From Umbelopsis isabellina (lineage: Eukaryota; Mucoromycota; Umbelopsidomycetes; Umbelopsidales; Umbelopsidaceae), in contig JAEPQZ010000011.1 of the NCBI GenBank assembly GCA_016758905.1, positions 806,001-870,000 on the forward strand: a stretch of DNA of 64,000 nucleotides, given 5' to 3'. The position numbers and the translations under genes are program-made. Shown here one piece after another: positions 11,947 to 24,853 of this stretch; position 1 is the first letter of the stretch, and every line of letters begins with the position of its first letter. The notes under the pieces were generated by a model. It was not told the origin of the DNA and did no database searches. It saw only the letters and a program-made list of their open reading frames with translations.

Positions 11947-14070
11947 TTAAACTTTTATCTTTGCTAATGCTTGGCCAGACGTTTTTTTGCCGTCCTTGTC
12001 GATGAAAGAAATGTTCTTTTGACCAACCAGCTCCTTCACAGCCTTGCTCTTCGCATGCTTGTTGCCCATTCCAGGGTTCATCTTCTCCACGACCTTCATC
12101 TCTCTTTCCTTCATGGCCTTCTCCTTTCTCTTGGACTTCTTTCTGGCCGCTCGCATCTTGGCTCGTTCGCCTTGATCGAGCTCAGTATCACCCTTCACAT
12201 CGGTTCGTTTCTTGTCGAACACTTCTTCTGGTGCCAACAGTGTTGCGTCAGACACATTGACTGGTATCACTTCTTCCATGCTGATGGCAGCTGCATTGCT
12301 AACCACAGTAATCTCTGGCTTTGGTGCCTTTGGAGTGTAATGGAAATTGCTGAGTGCATCAAGTTTTGAGCATAAGTTGAGGAACATGTCATCAATCTCT
12401 CTGTGCTCATTGGCGAGCTTCTCATCCTTCTCATTGGTAGTGGCGCCAGTTGTCTGCTTGACATAATCATCTTCATACAGCTCAGCCAGTGACTTTTTAG
12501 ATTTGCTATCATCAAGCTCGACAAGTTTAGAGGGCAAGAACGGTCGATCAGTAGGATCGGCTTTACGAACGACATCGTCAAAATTGTTCTGAAAGAATGG
12601 ATGGACATTAGCATCAATTTATCGCAACTACAAATTGCTATTACATTATTGACTTACGTCGACAATACGCTTTTTGATCATGTCCTCCAATGTTTCTGTG
12701 GTTTCTTGAGTAATGACTGGTACAGGCTTGGCAGCATGATCGAACTCAAGGTCCTCCTCAAGCAAACTGTTAACAGGTCTTGCCTTGGCGGAAGCCTCAC
12801 CACCTAAAGTCCAGTCCTTTTTGCCAACATTCTGCATCTCAAATTCTTCGATTTGCTGCTTAACACGCTCAAGTCTTCTCTCGTGGCCAGACTTGCCGGC
12901 TTCGTCACCTTCTGCTTTATCATCATCTGCGAACAGGTCTTTAACCTTTGGTTGATCTTCCTCGGTCTCTGCGACATTGTCTTCAAGATCAGATCCTGCA
13001 TCATCCTCGTCCTCATCCTCGTCCAGATCCATATCATCAAATGCACCTTTCTTCTTTTTTGGAGGTGCAGCATCTTTTCGTCCTTTTGATTCTCGGCTGT
13101 AAAAGGGTTTTGGCGGTGGCTTGAAGAAGTCGGAAAATTTGATGTCTAAATAGAATTATTTCTTGTTAGATACATAATCAGCAAAGCTTGATAGATATAG
13201 TGGCTGTACCATTTGCATTTTGCTCCTCGTCATCTTCAAGATCGTCTTCCAAATCATCATCGAAATCAATCTCTTCGTCCAATTCCCGTTCGTCTTCGGA
13301 CAACATATCTTGTTGTTCTTGTTTCTCGGTCCATTCATTAAATTCGTTCAAATCGAAAAATTCATCATCAACCTCACTGGGCTTGCCCTTTCGAGTTGGT
13401 CTAAATAACAATGCGTTAGTTGAGCTAGAGAGGACAAATCAAAACTAGTGTGATCATACCTCTCATCGAACTCTTCTAAATCCAAAGCGTCATCCTCTTC
13501 TTCGTCATCTTCGTTTTCCAATAGTTCATCTTGATCCATTTCTTGTTCGCCGTTTTCTTCTTCCAAGAGCTCTTCCTCTAGATCCTCTTCGTCGTCGAGA
13601 CCAGTTTCGTCATCAAACTCGTCAGTTTCTTCCATAGCTTCGAGCTGGTCGTCGTCAATATCTTCTAAACTGAGTCCTGATTGAGAGTCCTCCTCTTCCT
13701 CCATGTCCTCGAACTGTTCAAGCTGCTCTTTAGCATATGATAGAAAAGGATCGTTTTGCATGGCCAATTCTTCCCAGATCTGATCATTGTCGAATCCTTC
13801 GGTAAGGAGTTCGTCAAAAGGCGAAAGTTGTACCGCCTCGACCTTTTTAGCTGTTGGAATTGTCAGCAACATACACATTAACAATAGTTATAGACAATAG
13901 TATGGGTGCTCACCTGTGTCATAAAGGTTTTTGGCAACGGCTATAGCTTTGGCTGCGCTTTGCTCATCTTTGGCAAAAAAGATTTGTGGCTTTTCGATAA
14001 CATCGCTTACAAATGTATCTAAGATACTTGATTTCGTTTTAGTATCTTTGTTTCGCCGAGTGCTGACCAT
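11947..14070 (-). CDS. MPP10: U3 snoRNP component Mpp10
   Basis: Subunit of the SSU processome needed for early 18S rRNA cleavages in the nucleolus, where it works with Imp3 and Imp4. Five exons (14070-13914, 13850-13460, 13400-13210, 13145-12658, 12588-11947) give 622 residues. The N-terminal region is followed by long Asp/Glu-rich tracts, the conserved DIKFSDFFKPPPKPF motif, a KKR-type basic stretch, and the C-terminal Mpp10 core with NNFDDVVRKADPTDRPFLPS, KSLAELYEDDYVKQ and EIDDMFLNLCSKLDALSNFHY. The acidic tracts make several shadow frames, which I ignored. All intron phases close. Length and domain order fit the family. Confidence 0.95.
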
Positions 14071-14323
14071 TGAGTGCGTAAGGAAAGCAAAGTCGATTCA
14101 AAATGGAGGATTCGAGTGCAAGCTTTTTCGGCTCTACCTTTCGAAAAAAATTGGTAGAACACAGTCACAGACTCTAGCCCCGCCCTTGGAAATTTCAATG
14201 ACTGACAGGCTACAACCACGAAATTCGATCATGAAGGTTTTATACAGAATAAAACCAAAAAATTCATTCTAGCTAGACTATAGATATATGGTACAAAGCT
14301 AAAGATACAGTAACAGCATCCAT

Positions 14324-17260
14324 TTAAAGTTTGGATGGTTGTGTGCTACTTCCAGTATGTCCAAGTCCTCTCCAAGTCCATTCCTCCTCGACTTCAACTT
14401 TCTGTGAAGCAATTTCATCCTTAGGATTAGCACTGGTTGCCAGGACCATCTGTAGAATAACATGATAGGTTTTAGTTATAAAATGCTGGATGATGATTAC
14501 TACGAAGTTGCGAATATTTACCTCATATGTGCCCTTTTCGACCTTCCAATGACCATTTTCGCCATTTTCCCAGTGGGATACTGCTTCTTGATCAAACTCC
14601 AAAGCCACGTTCTTACTCTCCCCAGGATTGAGTAATATTGCTTCAAAAGCAGCAAGAGATCTCTTTGGCTTATCTTTTGAGCCTTGGCTAGGCTTCATGT
14701 AGATTTGGACCACGTCTTTACCAGGTCGCTTGCCAGTGTTCTCAACACGGACCGTAGCGGTCACTCGCCCACCATTAGGTGTCAATGACCCTTCTGTAGA
14801 AACCAAGGTACGCTTCCAGGTTGTATAGCTTAGACCTTCTCCAAGCCAGAATTGAGGCGTAATTTCTTTCTCTTCATACCATTTATGGCCAACCAACTTT
14901 CTTTCCTTATAATGGACAACGGGTTGTTTTGGGTCGTCCTCAGTGTCGATAGGGAAATGTCCATAGCTTGCATGGTCCTCAATCTTCTTTGGCCATGTGC
15001 TAGGCATACGACCGCCAGGTCCTCCAGCTCTGCCTTGGCCTAGTAAGACCTCGGCAATGGCATTACCACATTCTTGCCCAGGAAACCAAGCTTGCACGAG
15101 GGCGGGAGCTTGGTCAACCCACGGCATCTCCACCGCAGATCCAGTCAGGTTGACTACCACTGTTTTCTTTGGTTGGACTTTGAGAATAGCTTTTACAAGG
15201 TCGTCCTGACGACGGGGCAACCTCATGTGGGGTCTGTCGAAACCTTCAGTCTCGTATTCCTTGCCGGTGGCAGTAAAGACAATTGCTACATCTGCATCTT
15301 TAGCGACATCCGCCGCTTCTTGTATCATCTTATCCTCATCAACGTACTCGTCAAATCCAATCTTGAAACTAACAAATCGAGAGCCGAAAAGACCACCGGC
15401 AGCGTCGTGCGGCCTGTAATCGAATTCCACATCAACCTTTTCACCAGCTTGAAGCTGAACTTGTTCCATCTTGCGGTTGATGCCCATGGCGACTAGGTAG
15501 TCTAATGGGTTGCTCTCAGACTCATACGACCAGGATTTAGATCCGACCTTAAGAGTGCAACGACCAAACGCTTGAACACTGAAGATGTGTTCTCCGCTCG
15601 TTTTTGGGATAATGCTGAAGTTGACTTTCACTGCCGAAGTATTGCCGACGCCTTTGGGTAGTCCACTGAAGTGCGAGAAGCTTGGCTCATCTTGTGTAGT
15701 TTCCAAGCAAGGCTTTCCTTTTTCAGCTGTATCAACATCGTTGAACCATTTCAATGTCACTTTCTCGGCACCAAGGTGTTCTGGCTTTGGAGCCAGGGGC
15801 TCAGTTCGAAGCTGGCAACCTGCTGCATATACAACTTCGACATTTGCAGCTTTCTCGCCAATATCCTTCAAAGCTTGCTTGAATGAGCTAAGAGGAGGCG
15901 TCTTGTATTGGGGAGTCAGACTGTGGATAATGAGCATTTAGTCAGAGATTCTTTATATACAACTTGGCACCATCAAAACCAAAATAAAATCTTACTTTGC
16001 TGAACCACCACCTGACTGTACAGCTTCGACAGCGGGAGTACCAATGAACGCAATCTTTTTGGGGCCATCTTTGTTCGATGGCTCTAGTGGAAGGAGATCG
16101 CTCTCATTTCGAAGCAGGACCATGCCTTCGGAAGCGATGGTGCGGATACTTTGTCTGATTTCTTCATTCTCGAGACTAACTTCCTTTTCATCGGCAACGC
16201 TTTTCGAGAAGTCCAAAGGAGGTGAATGTTCTAACAGCTTCTGATCAACTTCCTTAATAAGCTTCAACACCTTTTTCACACGAGCCTCGATATCTGCCTC
16301 GATTATTTTGCCGGATGAAAGTGCTTGCTTGACTGTCTCAAGTTTTCGATGTATTGTTGGACCAGGCATCTCCAAATCTAAACCGGCTTTGATGCCTTCA
16401 TGAGTTGAATATAAACCAAACCTTCAATCTTATCGTTAGCATACACACTCGTAACCTCATTGTCAGTCCTCTGTATATGCTTACCAGTCACTCATAACAA
16501 GACCTTCGAATCCCCATTCTTCTCTTAATACATTTTGCAAGAGTCTTTCACTTTGAGAACAATGTTCACCGTTAAGCCTGTTGTAAGCGGTCATGATACA
16601 ACCAGGAGCTTCAAGGCCATTCAACTTGAGAGTACGCATCATGCGTTGGAATGGCCTCAGATACAGCTCGCGCAAAGTTGCTTCATCAACTTCCGATGAG
16701 ACAGCACGCCTCTTCGTCTCACACTAAATAAACATATCGCCAAATAAATAAACACTAGATCCTTGAATGTGAGAAATGATGAAACTCCAACCTACCTCGT
16801 TTGCAACAAAGTGTTTTGGTGTAGCAAAGATGCCTTCATCTTGACAGCCATGTACCCAGGCGGCTGCTAGATCACCGCTCAAGATAGGGTCCTCAGAATA
16901 AGCCTCGAAACTCCTTCCACCCCTTGGATCCCGCTGGATGTTGATGGTAGGGGCTAAACTGACGTGTGCCTGCTTGCTTCTACTGTCTTGAGCAATACCT
17001 TTACCCATTCGATAAGCCAGTCTGGCATCCCAGGTTGCGCCTAGAGTCGTTGGTGCTGGAAACAAAGCTGCAGGAACGGAGGCATCAAAAGCACCACCAC
17101 CACGAGCTCCATTGGGACCATCGGTCAATTTTGCATAGGGCAGACCTTTCTCGGGGAAGGGAACCGTTCGCCACAAGTCAGAACCTGCCAAGAGGGCAAT
17201 CTTCTCGTCCAGCGTAAGTTGACTGGCAATGCGATCAAGGTCTAACGGTTGTCGAGTCAT
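14324..17260 (-). CDS. GH3 beta-glucosidase with PA14 insertion
   Basis: Retaining glycoside hydrolase family 3 enzyme that should release terminal beta-D-glucose from cello- or gluco-oligosaccharides. Five exons (17260-16796, 16723-16485, 16421-15996, 15920-14522, 14449-14324) give 884 residues. The N-terminal TIM barrel shows LTDGPNGARGGGAF, FATPKHFVANE and GFEGLVMSDW; Asp234 in MSDW is the expected nucleophile. The second domain has EGMVLLRNESDLLPL. A PA14 beta-sandwich is inserted at about 430-570, and GEGLSYTTW plus a fibronectin-III-like domain end the protein. I see no signal peptide after the chosen start (MTRQPLDLDRIASQ), so an intracellular enzyme is likely. A longer in-frame start at 17338 adds a weakly hydrophobic stretch and is less like the family. 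Confidence 0.94.
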
Positions 17261-18709
17261 AGTTTTGTAAAGGAAATACGCAGGTACGCCAAACATCAGG
17301 TGTGTCGATATATATATTGACGATTTCAATTCCCGCACATAAATCGTACCAGCGCATTTCGAAGCGATAGCCGCCCCACTCCGCCTGTGGTGTACCTCGT
17401 TTCGGCGACTAATTGTGCTGTTTTTGGCAAGTTATCGGCCAACTCGATATTTAAAGTTATTGCCACTGCATTATGAACAAGCAAATGAGTGTAGGTAATG
17501 CACACGATAGCTGAGAAAACTGCAAGAAATGTTTTCACATCGTCGGTCCGGCCGTTTACTCACGGAAACCTTACGCAAACAGATTGGTAATGTATATACT
17601 TTCAAGACAATTTGCATTTTGACGTGAACAATAAGAACTTGAGCATCTCAAATAAAATAATATTATGCTCTAAAATAGCGGGTTATGTTGTTGAAACACA
17701 AGCTAATTCATTGTTGTTGCATTATAGCTTTGCGATGGTATTAGCCCTTGACGAAGATGAGGCTGTATAGGTATTTGCCTAAGAAAAAAACGTGCTACGC
17801 CTTTCCACAAAAATGAGAATTTCCATTTGTGCAAAAGCCGATAGATGATTTCGGTAGATATTTGAACCTAAGGTTGCTTTACCGTGATCCATACAGAAAT
17901 TATTAATAATTCATATTTCCATATGTACACCGGCATTGTTTTTGACGAACACATTATAAACTGTAGAAGGCATGAGACTAGTACATTGCGTAAACGTTCT
18001 ACAGAGCGCTATGCGGAATAGATAACTGACAGGGTTGAAAAGGGACTTCGTAACTGAGCGGTTATCGCTGACAAAGCTCTCAGGAATAACTTGCCACTCC
18101 TGGCCGTATGAACTTAGCTGTGAATTTAGATGAGCGTTTTTAGTACATAAGAAAAGTATAAGTGTATGAAAAAAAGGTGCTAATCAAACTTCGTACTGGT
18201 GCGAAACTGCACAATACACTTGGCAAAAAATTTCACAAATTAACTGACACATGCAGTCAGCAGTCGGTGGAACAGGACTTCAAGAGTGGTAGCACATACT
18301 CGAAACGCCCACGATATAAAAGCAGCTAGAAAGTTACGAAGATCGCCACTATCTTCCCAAACCTTTGATTATTTTTCAGTTGAAATATTCTCTATTCACC
18401 AGCAACCCATCGGTTTTTACAAACAAGATACGTGATTTATTGATATATTAATTACACTGAATGTGCCACAAATTTTTGAAGAGTTCCTGATTTGCTCAGT
18501 AATTCTTGGCAAAAAATCATAGCAAATAATATTTAGGATGTTACCCGCCGTCGGATCAAACTCAACAAGAGTTTTTGATAGTTGCGGCCGGTTGGAAATA
18601 CATTATGCTGATCCTATGCTGATCCAGAGCTACAAGACCGTCGTAAAGCGTCATCAGTTCGTGAACGATGGCCAATGGCGTATAAAGACTTATTGCTCAG
18701 ATATTTACA
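17261..18709. promoter_or_regulatory. Intergenic upstream of the GH3 gene
   Basis: 1.45 kb between two minus-strand genes, containing the GH3 promoter and the 3' flank of the Zn2Cys6 gene. At 17544-17550 there is CGGTCCG within a CGGTCCGGCCG stretch, the kind of CGG inverted pair bound by Zn2Cys6 proteins. The word CTTGGCAAAAAAT occurs near 18219 and again near 18506. No coding exon was recognised. Confidence 0.4.
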
Positions 18710-20702
18710 TCAAATAGCATGCCAATTTGAGAACATGGCATCCCAATATTCTGCATCTTGACCAAATAGATCAAGGAATGGCGGTGTGCCATTCTGATCT
18801 TGGGCTGGCTGTGTGCCTTCTGGGTAAATGCCATTAGCAGGTTTAATAGGTACGTATGCGGCCTGAGGAAAATCATTTCTTTCAAGTGTTGTCTTCATTG
18901 ATGGAGGCTGATGATCATGACCAACCAAAGCAACAGTTGCTGGCTCCGAAACAGAGGTCGATGTCGATCGGCTATGCCTAGCATCTCCTCGAAGAGAAGG
19001 GAGCATAGCTTGGAAGAAACGCGCAAGATACGCCGATGGTTCATCCGGTGTTCGGCTATCGGCTGAACATGCACTAACTGATTCATGGAAAATGCCAATG
19101 CATTCTCTAATGGTAAGATCGTCGATTCGCGTGCGGTGATCATACAACCACTTTCCGGCATAAGCAGCACCAAGGAAAGTCCAATCCTGAGATGCTCGCA
19201 AATACCCTTTACTGGCTATCCGGTCTACTAGCATACGTAAAATAGTGGTTGCATCGAATACACACTGCATAAACAGCATCTTCTGGTCAAGCTCCGGTAC
19301 ATGAGTAGCTTTTTGGTACTTGAGTATGACTTGATTGATTCTCAAGCTGTAAAGCTGCAGCAGGAAACTAAGCTGAGCAGAAGTACACTCATCCAATTGT
19401 AAGATAGCTATTTACGAAATGGTTAATCATCGCGCATTTTAAACTACAGGTCTGGAAAGCGACTTACGATGATCAGACATCCAGCGACCTTGACATGTTT
19501 TAATCCTTGACTGCACAGTCCGAATGAGGGTGTTAATTGGAGCTGTAGTGTTCGTGGTGGCTAAAATATCGTTCAACAATTGTGTGTCTCTTCTAATGCC
19601 GTCCAATTCCAAGGAGCAAACTAAACGGGCATCTCCTGGGAGTGTCCAATCACGGCGAGAGAGATGCCATTGATATGGATTGATACGATATTCAAAGGGA
19701 ATCATCTCTGGCAAAAAGCACTGGATTACAGGACTGTAAAATGCCGTATCAAAGCAACAAAGTTGCATCCAAGTTCGCTGTCGGTTCATGTTTTCTCGAT
19801 TTGTTTGCTCATAATTGCTATTAGTTGGCTCTTTATGGCTGATGTGAAGCTCGAGTTCGAAAGCCATTCTAATGGCTCGCCCAATTTTGCGCCAGGCAGT
19901 ATTATCACCCGATTCTTTCCAGAAGCAATGGATAGATAAAGATTGGACATAATCCAGATTACACAAGTCTTCAACTGCAGCTAGTGCCATGACTCTCCGA
20001 CTTATTTCTGCACAGGCAGGAAAAATATCTGGCCGACTAAATCTTGACGAAACGGCAATGACACTAGAAAACACCAATGGATAATGGGTAGAGGTATATT
20101 CGATCGTGTGGAGTTGTGGGTCAAGTAAAGCTATCATGGTATTAAGCTCTCGAAAAAAACTGCAAAGAAAACAGTTACTAATGAGTACTGCGCAAGTAAA
20201 CTTTAATCATACACTTGCAAACTTACAATTTGAAAAGCCTCTCACATTCAGCTTCAATCGCAACTCCTTGCGTTAAAACATTTTCATGGTAGCTACTCGC
20301 CACAGAGACTGGTTTGGCTGTATGATTATCAGACGGTACTGGGCTAGCATCAGTTGGTTGTGGCGTTCCTGACGGAGTAAGGGTATTCGGATTCAATACT
20401 GCTTCTAAAGAAAGCGGTTTCGAAGTTGGTCGAGGTGCCTTGAGGGTGTCCTCGAACCTATTAGGGTCTGGAGAAGAAACTCTTGTATCAAGACAAGCTC
20501 GAAAAGGATCATGTCGAGGGGAACGAAGCCTTGAACTTTGGTCACTCCTTTTACGGCCCCGTGCGTGTGGTTTGAATTCACACTGAAAATTCAGCCTCTC
20601 ACAGCGTATGCACCGCTGATGTTTATCAGATTTATCGCAACGTACTTTGATCTGTCGACATTGCAGGCAAGCTGTTCGAGTAAGAGTTGGCTCTGGTGCC
20701 AT
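18710..20702 (-). CDS. Zn2Cys6 fungal-type transcription factor
   Basis: A nuclear DNA-binding regulator. Three exons (20702-20227, 20159-19468, 19407-18710) give 621 residues. Residues ~12-42 hold the binuclear zinc cluster with six cysteines (CLQCRQIKVRCD...CIRCERLNFQC), followed by a basic linker (KPHARGRKRS). A Ser/Pro-rich region and the middle homology (fungal_trans) domain follow, with VFSSVIAVSSRF and RTWMQLCCFDTAFY. A run of nine thymines at the first junction encodes Phe-Phe-Phe and joins in phase. Its targets are unknown. The nearest metabolic gene is the GH3 beta-glucosidase on the same strand, so a local link is possible but unproven. Confidence 0.92.
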
Positions 20703-21271
20703 CGTTTAAGACATGCAATTGGAAATGAGTAACTGAGAATTTAAAAGGCGGTCAAGGAATTGTGGGGAGATCTGGGGTATTGCCGCCTTCCCACGAGATC
20801 TCAAGTCACGGTTCCCGCAACGGGGACAATGGCAATATACACAAATTTCGTCTTAAACTCATTTCCATTTGCTTCAGTATTAACTTCTAAAGTATAACAT
20901 CTCGGGGTTGCCTTTCGAGCATTAATCACTATAAGCTCAATTTTATTCGGTAGCTTGTATTTTCTTTAGTTTTCAGGAACAAGGGCGACGTAGGCAATAA
21001 ATTAACAATAAGTTCATCTTGCTACTGATTTAATATGTTAAACCCGAATACGTTCGGTTGCATGAGTCAAACCTGGGACTTGGCTATGATCAAGCTGATA
21101 TATTTAAGGTTGCTCCACCGCTTTTTAAGATCTGTGATCACCTTAATCTATTTTTCAGTGACGTCGCGACCTTGAATTGAATTAACTGCGCGAAACGAAT
21201 GATATTTTTGAGCATGCGGTCGCGTCGAAAACTGTTCGCGTTAGCAACAAAGTATTTGTTCGATCCACACA
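20703..21271. promoter_or_regulatory. Divergent promoter region, Zn2Cys6 gene and RFC3
   Basis: 569 bp between divergent starts. GC-richer sequence at about 20765-20830 includes CGGTTCCCG and GGGGAC words; AT-rich DNA follows. No exon seen. Confidence 0.4.
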
Positions 21272-22901
21272 ATGGAAATTGATAGCAGCTCTCCGGCTAA
21301 TCTCTCGAACGGCGCTAGTAAGGGGAAAGGCAAGCAAATCGATGCTGGCGTAAAAGATTCTCTGCCTTGGTATATTATTTTTACTCGCTTTTGTACCTAT
21401 TGGCAATGCTGCCAAAGTTCACATAGTTAAATGCTTATATACCTGTATATATTTATGCCTCCAGGGTAGAAAAGTATCGTCCTGAAAAACTCGAAGATCT
21501 CGTCTCTCACGAAGACATTACTTCTACTAGTGAGTTGCTAATTGTCCTGCACAACATATTTGTGGCGACAGATTCACTGATCACTTTATACATTGCATTA
21601 GTTCAAACCTTCATAGACGCAAATCGATTACCACACCTCCTCTTCTATGGACCGCCAGGAACCGGAAAAACCTCAACTATATTAGCATGTGCACGAAGGC
21701 TCTATGGATCTAACTATAAGTCCATGGTGTTGGAGGTAAGCTCAGCATCATGATATGACTTGGACTGCTTCCTGTTTTTAACCTCTCGACTACCAGTTGA
21801 ATGCGTCTGATGATCGTGGTATAGACGTGGTTCGCGAACAGATAAAGAACTTTGCTAGCACAAGAAAGATCTTTAGGTTTGTACTTGGGATAACAACACT
21901 GATCTAGACATGCAGATGGATGCTCACATTAATTTCCTGTTAGCTCTGGATTCAAACTTATTTTGTTAGACGAAGCGGATGCTATGACATCTGCTGCTCA
22001 AGCGGCACTTCGTCGAGGTATGCAATGCTGGCAAAATGCTTGGTTTATTGGTCAAATGCTAAACATCAGACCTGTCTAGTAATCGAAAAGTACACAAAAA
22101 ACGTTCGTTTTTGCATCATTTGCAATTATGTGAGCAAGATCATTCCAGCGATACAATCGAGATGTACAAGATTCCGCTTTGCACCGCTCGAGATGGACCA
22201 AGTAGAAGCGAGGCTTAATCACATCATTGACGCAGAGAAGTAGGTGTTGATATTTACTAATTTTTATTGATTGACGGTTTCTAACAGGATCATCAGTGTC
22301 AATATAACAAAGGATGGAAAGGAAGCCTTACTGCGCCTTTCTAACGGTGACATGCGTCGAGCATTGAATATATTACAAGCGTGCCATGCAGCTTTTGACC
22401 GCATAGATGAAACTGCCATCTATGCGTGCACTGGCCATCCTCAGCCTAAAGACATTCAGCGTATTGTGGATACAATGATGAACGACGACTTTACCACAGC
22501 TTATTCCAGTAAGTAACTTCTACATCATGTCATTTTTTGGTCCTATTACTTGCATTCATGGCTTTTCGTATTAATTTGGTTCTCCTTGTAGCCATTGACA
22601 AATTGAAGCGTGAAAATGGCCTAGCACTACAAGATATTATTTCGGAGCTGGTATTTTATTTCGAAATGCTCGACTTTCCAACTCATGCCACCGTATATCT
22701 TCTTTCCGCAGTCTCTGACATTGAGTAAGTTCAATACGCCAGCTTGATAAAGTAGCTTACTTCCATGATGTTTGTATTGTTTGTCTAAACATCTTATGAT
22801 ATAGATATCGGTTAGCATGCGGAGCCACTGAAAAGATACAACTTGGTGCCTTGATTGGAACGTTTAAGATGGCAACAGACCTTGCCGCTAGAAAACCATA
22901 A
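21272..22901 (+). CDS. RFC3: Replication factor C subunit 3 (human RFC5 orthologue)
   Basis: Small AAA+ subunit of the RFC clamp loader that opens PCNA at primer-template junctions. Nine exons (21272-21369, 21465-21529, 21602-21735, 21797-21876, 21944-22017, 22080-22239, 22288-22508, 22592-22724, 22805-22901) give 353 residues, the usual family length. The RFC boxes are all present: WVEKYRPEKLEDL, Walker A GPPGTGKTS, the LNASDDRGI box, Walker B ILLDEADAM, the SRC arginine-finger motif in IQSRCTRFRF, and sensor 2 GDMRRALNILQ. The ending EYRLACGATEKIQLGALIGTF matches the Rfc3/RFC5 branch rather than Rfc2, Rfc4 or Rfc5 of yeast. Every junction closes in frame. Confidence 0.97.
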
Positions 22902-23531
22902 ATACATCCCCTTGCATTTCTTCGCTTAGACTTAATCATTGAAGTAAAGATAACATGTGTATAACAAAGTACATTTGATGGACACAGCCTGAATCTATTC
23001 CACTTTCAATTGCGACGTATAGTTTGTTCATTTTGTAATGTAACAAAATAGTGACTACAGGCAGGTCGCTACATTAACATTCATTTGTTAGGAATGGTAT
23101 TAACGTTGTTTGCTAATATGTTTATGTGAACAGCTAAAGAGCATCGATCGGAGTAATATCAATCGATCATATCAATCCACGCATCAACGGTTGCACTACA
23201 CTGTGCTACATCAATCAATTGAGCTGACAACTCATTTGAGGCGATTGCCAGTACTTCTGTAGGAGTTGATTTATCCCACAGCGATTCGCGAATTCGTACT
23301 TGTCAGAGTAATGATTTTGGTCGGGGCAGGATTCTCTTGATACAAGCTTTTTCTTTTCATAGTCTACAAAGGCGCTCAATAGACACCATTTTCAATTTAT
23401 GCAATTACTTTAATTGGGGATGCTTTGGAAGAGTTTAATAAACAAATTAATTGGAAATATGCAATTTGACGAAAAAAATATTGAGCAAAAAGATAGAATA
23501 TAATATAGGTAACAACTGTATTCACATTACA
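22902..23531. other. Intergenic between convergent RFC3 and the mannosyltransferase gene
   Basis: 630 bp, AT-rich. Several short ATCGATCATATCAAT-like words near 23140-23180; no gene or clear repeat unit. Confidence 0.4.
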
Positions 23532-24667
23532 TCAAATGATGTGAAAGATTAGATAGTTTGGCAAGCCCCAAACTTCATAACCTAACGCTTTGGCCATTTT
23601 GGCCAATCCTTCTGTCTCTACTTGATGCTGAAAAGGAAAAGGCGGGAAAATGGCACCGTCGCGATGCACCTGCGCCTTCACTAGCGTACAGGTGCCACCT
23701 ACGCCGTCGAGAGGGATGGTATACATGAGATCGGTGATGCCGTCCGGAAACCGACTGTCAATCAATAATTTGCGATGGGTTTTGACAAAATCCTCGTATC
23801 CTGCAAAATTTTGAAAATTAAAGGGTTTAATATAAGGAGGTTGTGTAAAATTACGCGTTATTCACAACTGTATGTACCTTCAACTAGTACATCATCAGGC
23901 TTGAGAGTACTTTGTAAAGACCAGCTTTCGTTGGTTTCTTGCCAATTATTCTTATCATACCCTCCTTCTTCATTATAAGAGTGCCACCAACAGTTGGGCA
24001 CAATGACGTCTTTATCCATACTGGTCAGGTCCTCGATAAGGGTGGCAGGGTATTCAATAACATCTCCGTCCAACCACAATACCCAAGCGATGTCCTCTGT
24101 CAGCGCTGATGCTAAAAGATAGTTGCGGCTTTTGGACATTACTTCCCGGCGTTTTATTTGTACTTGGTAATCATGTCGGTCAGCTTCTGAAAGTACGAAA
24201 TCAAAGTCCTTTTGAAAGATAGATATCTTGTGAAACCGTTGCCAAGGTTCCTGCTTGTTGTTAACATCGTGCGCATGCTGTTGAAGCTTTTCTATGGTTC
24301 CATCTTGTGAATCAGATACCAGAAAGCCTAACGATATCAAATGGTGTGGATAAGTTAGGCTATTGACGTTTTCAAAATAACGCTCAATATGGCGAGCCGC
24401 TTCCTTGAAGGGAGTAAGAATCAAAACGTGTTGGTTATAATAAGTATCCTGAGCAGAGGCGTTTAATTGATTCATGTCATAGTACTTGAAACCTTCGACC
24501 TTCGTTTGTCTCAGCACAGATTCCTCTGGTACTTTAGCAACCTCTGGTTTACTGGATTCGTGACAAGTGTACCAATTGCCTTGTGATGATGTTGATGCTA
24601 GCCAAGTCACCAGCAGTATTATTGACATTGCTGCCGCCACCAAAAGTGGTCGTGATGTGGTTATCAT
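23532..24667 (-). CDS. Anp1/Mnn9/Van1-type Golgi mannosyltransferase (GT62)
   Basis: Type II membrane glycosyltransferase of family GT62, expected to extend alpha-1,6-mannan on N-glycans in the Golgi. Two exons (24667-23878, 23800-23532) give 352 residues. A short cytosolic tail is followed by a signal anchor at about residues 8-25 (LLVAAAMSIILLVTWLA). The lumenal domain shows HVLILTPFKEAARHIERYFENV near the start and the DxD-type metal site in WVLWLDGDVIEYP. Conserved VPNCWWHSYNEEGGYDKNNW follows. The last exon begins YEDFVKTHRKLL and contains PLDGVGGTCTLVKAQVHRDG. Which of the three yeast paralogues it matches best cannot be judged by eye. Confidence 0.92.
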
Positions 24668-24853
24668 AATGCACTATTAAACTTTAAAAGTTGTAATATT
24701 ATAAAATATTTGAGTTTTTGCTTCTTTTTGCTTAGAATGTACAAGAGCTGAAGATGAAGGAAAGGAAAATTGAAAAAAAAAAAAAAAAAAGAAAATTTGG
24801 AGGTTTCGCCTTTTGATTTCAGAGCAGTGAAATCTGTTCAGGCTGTCAAAAAA

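Noticed and set aside
13188-13448. Plus-strand Ser-rich frames opposite MPP10
   Set aside because: Shadows of the acidic Asp/Glu tracts of Mpp10 on the other strand.
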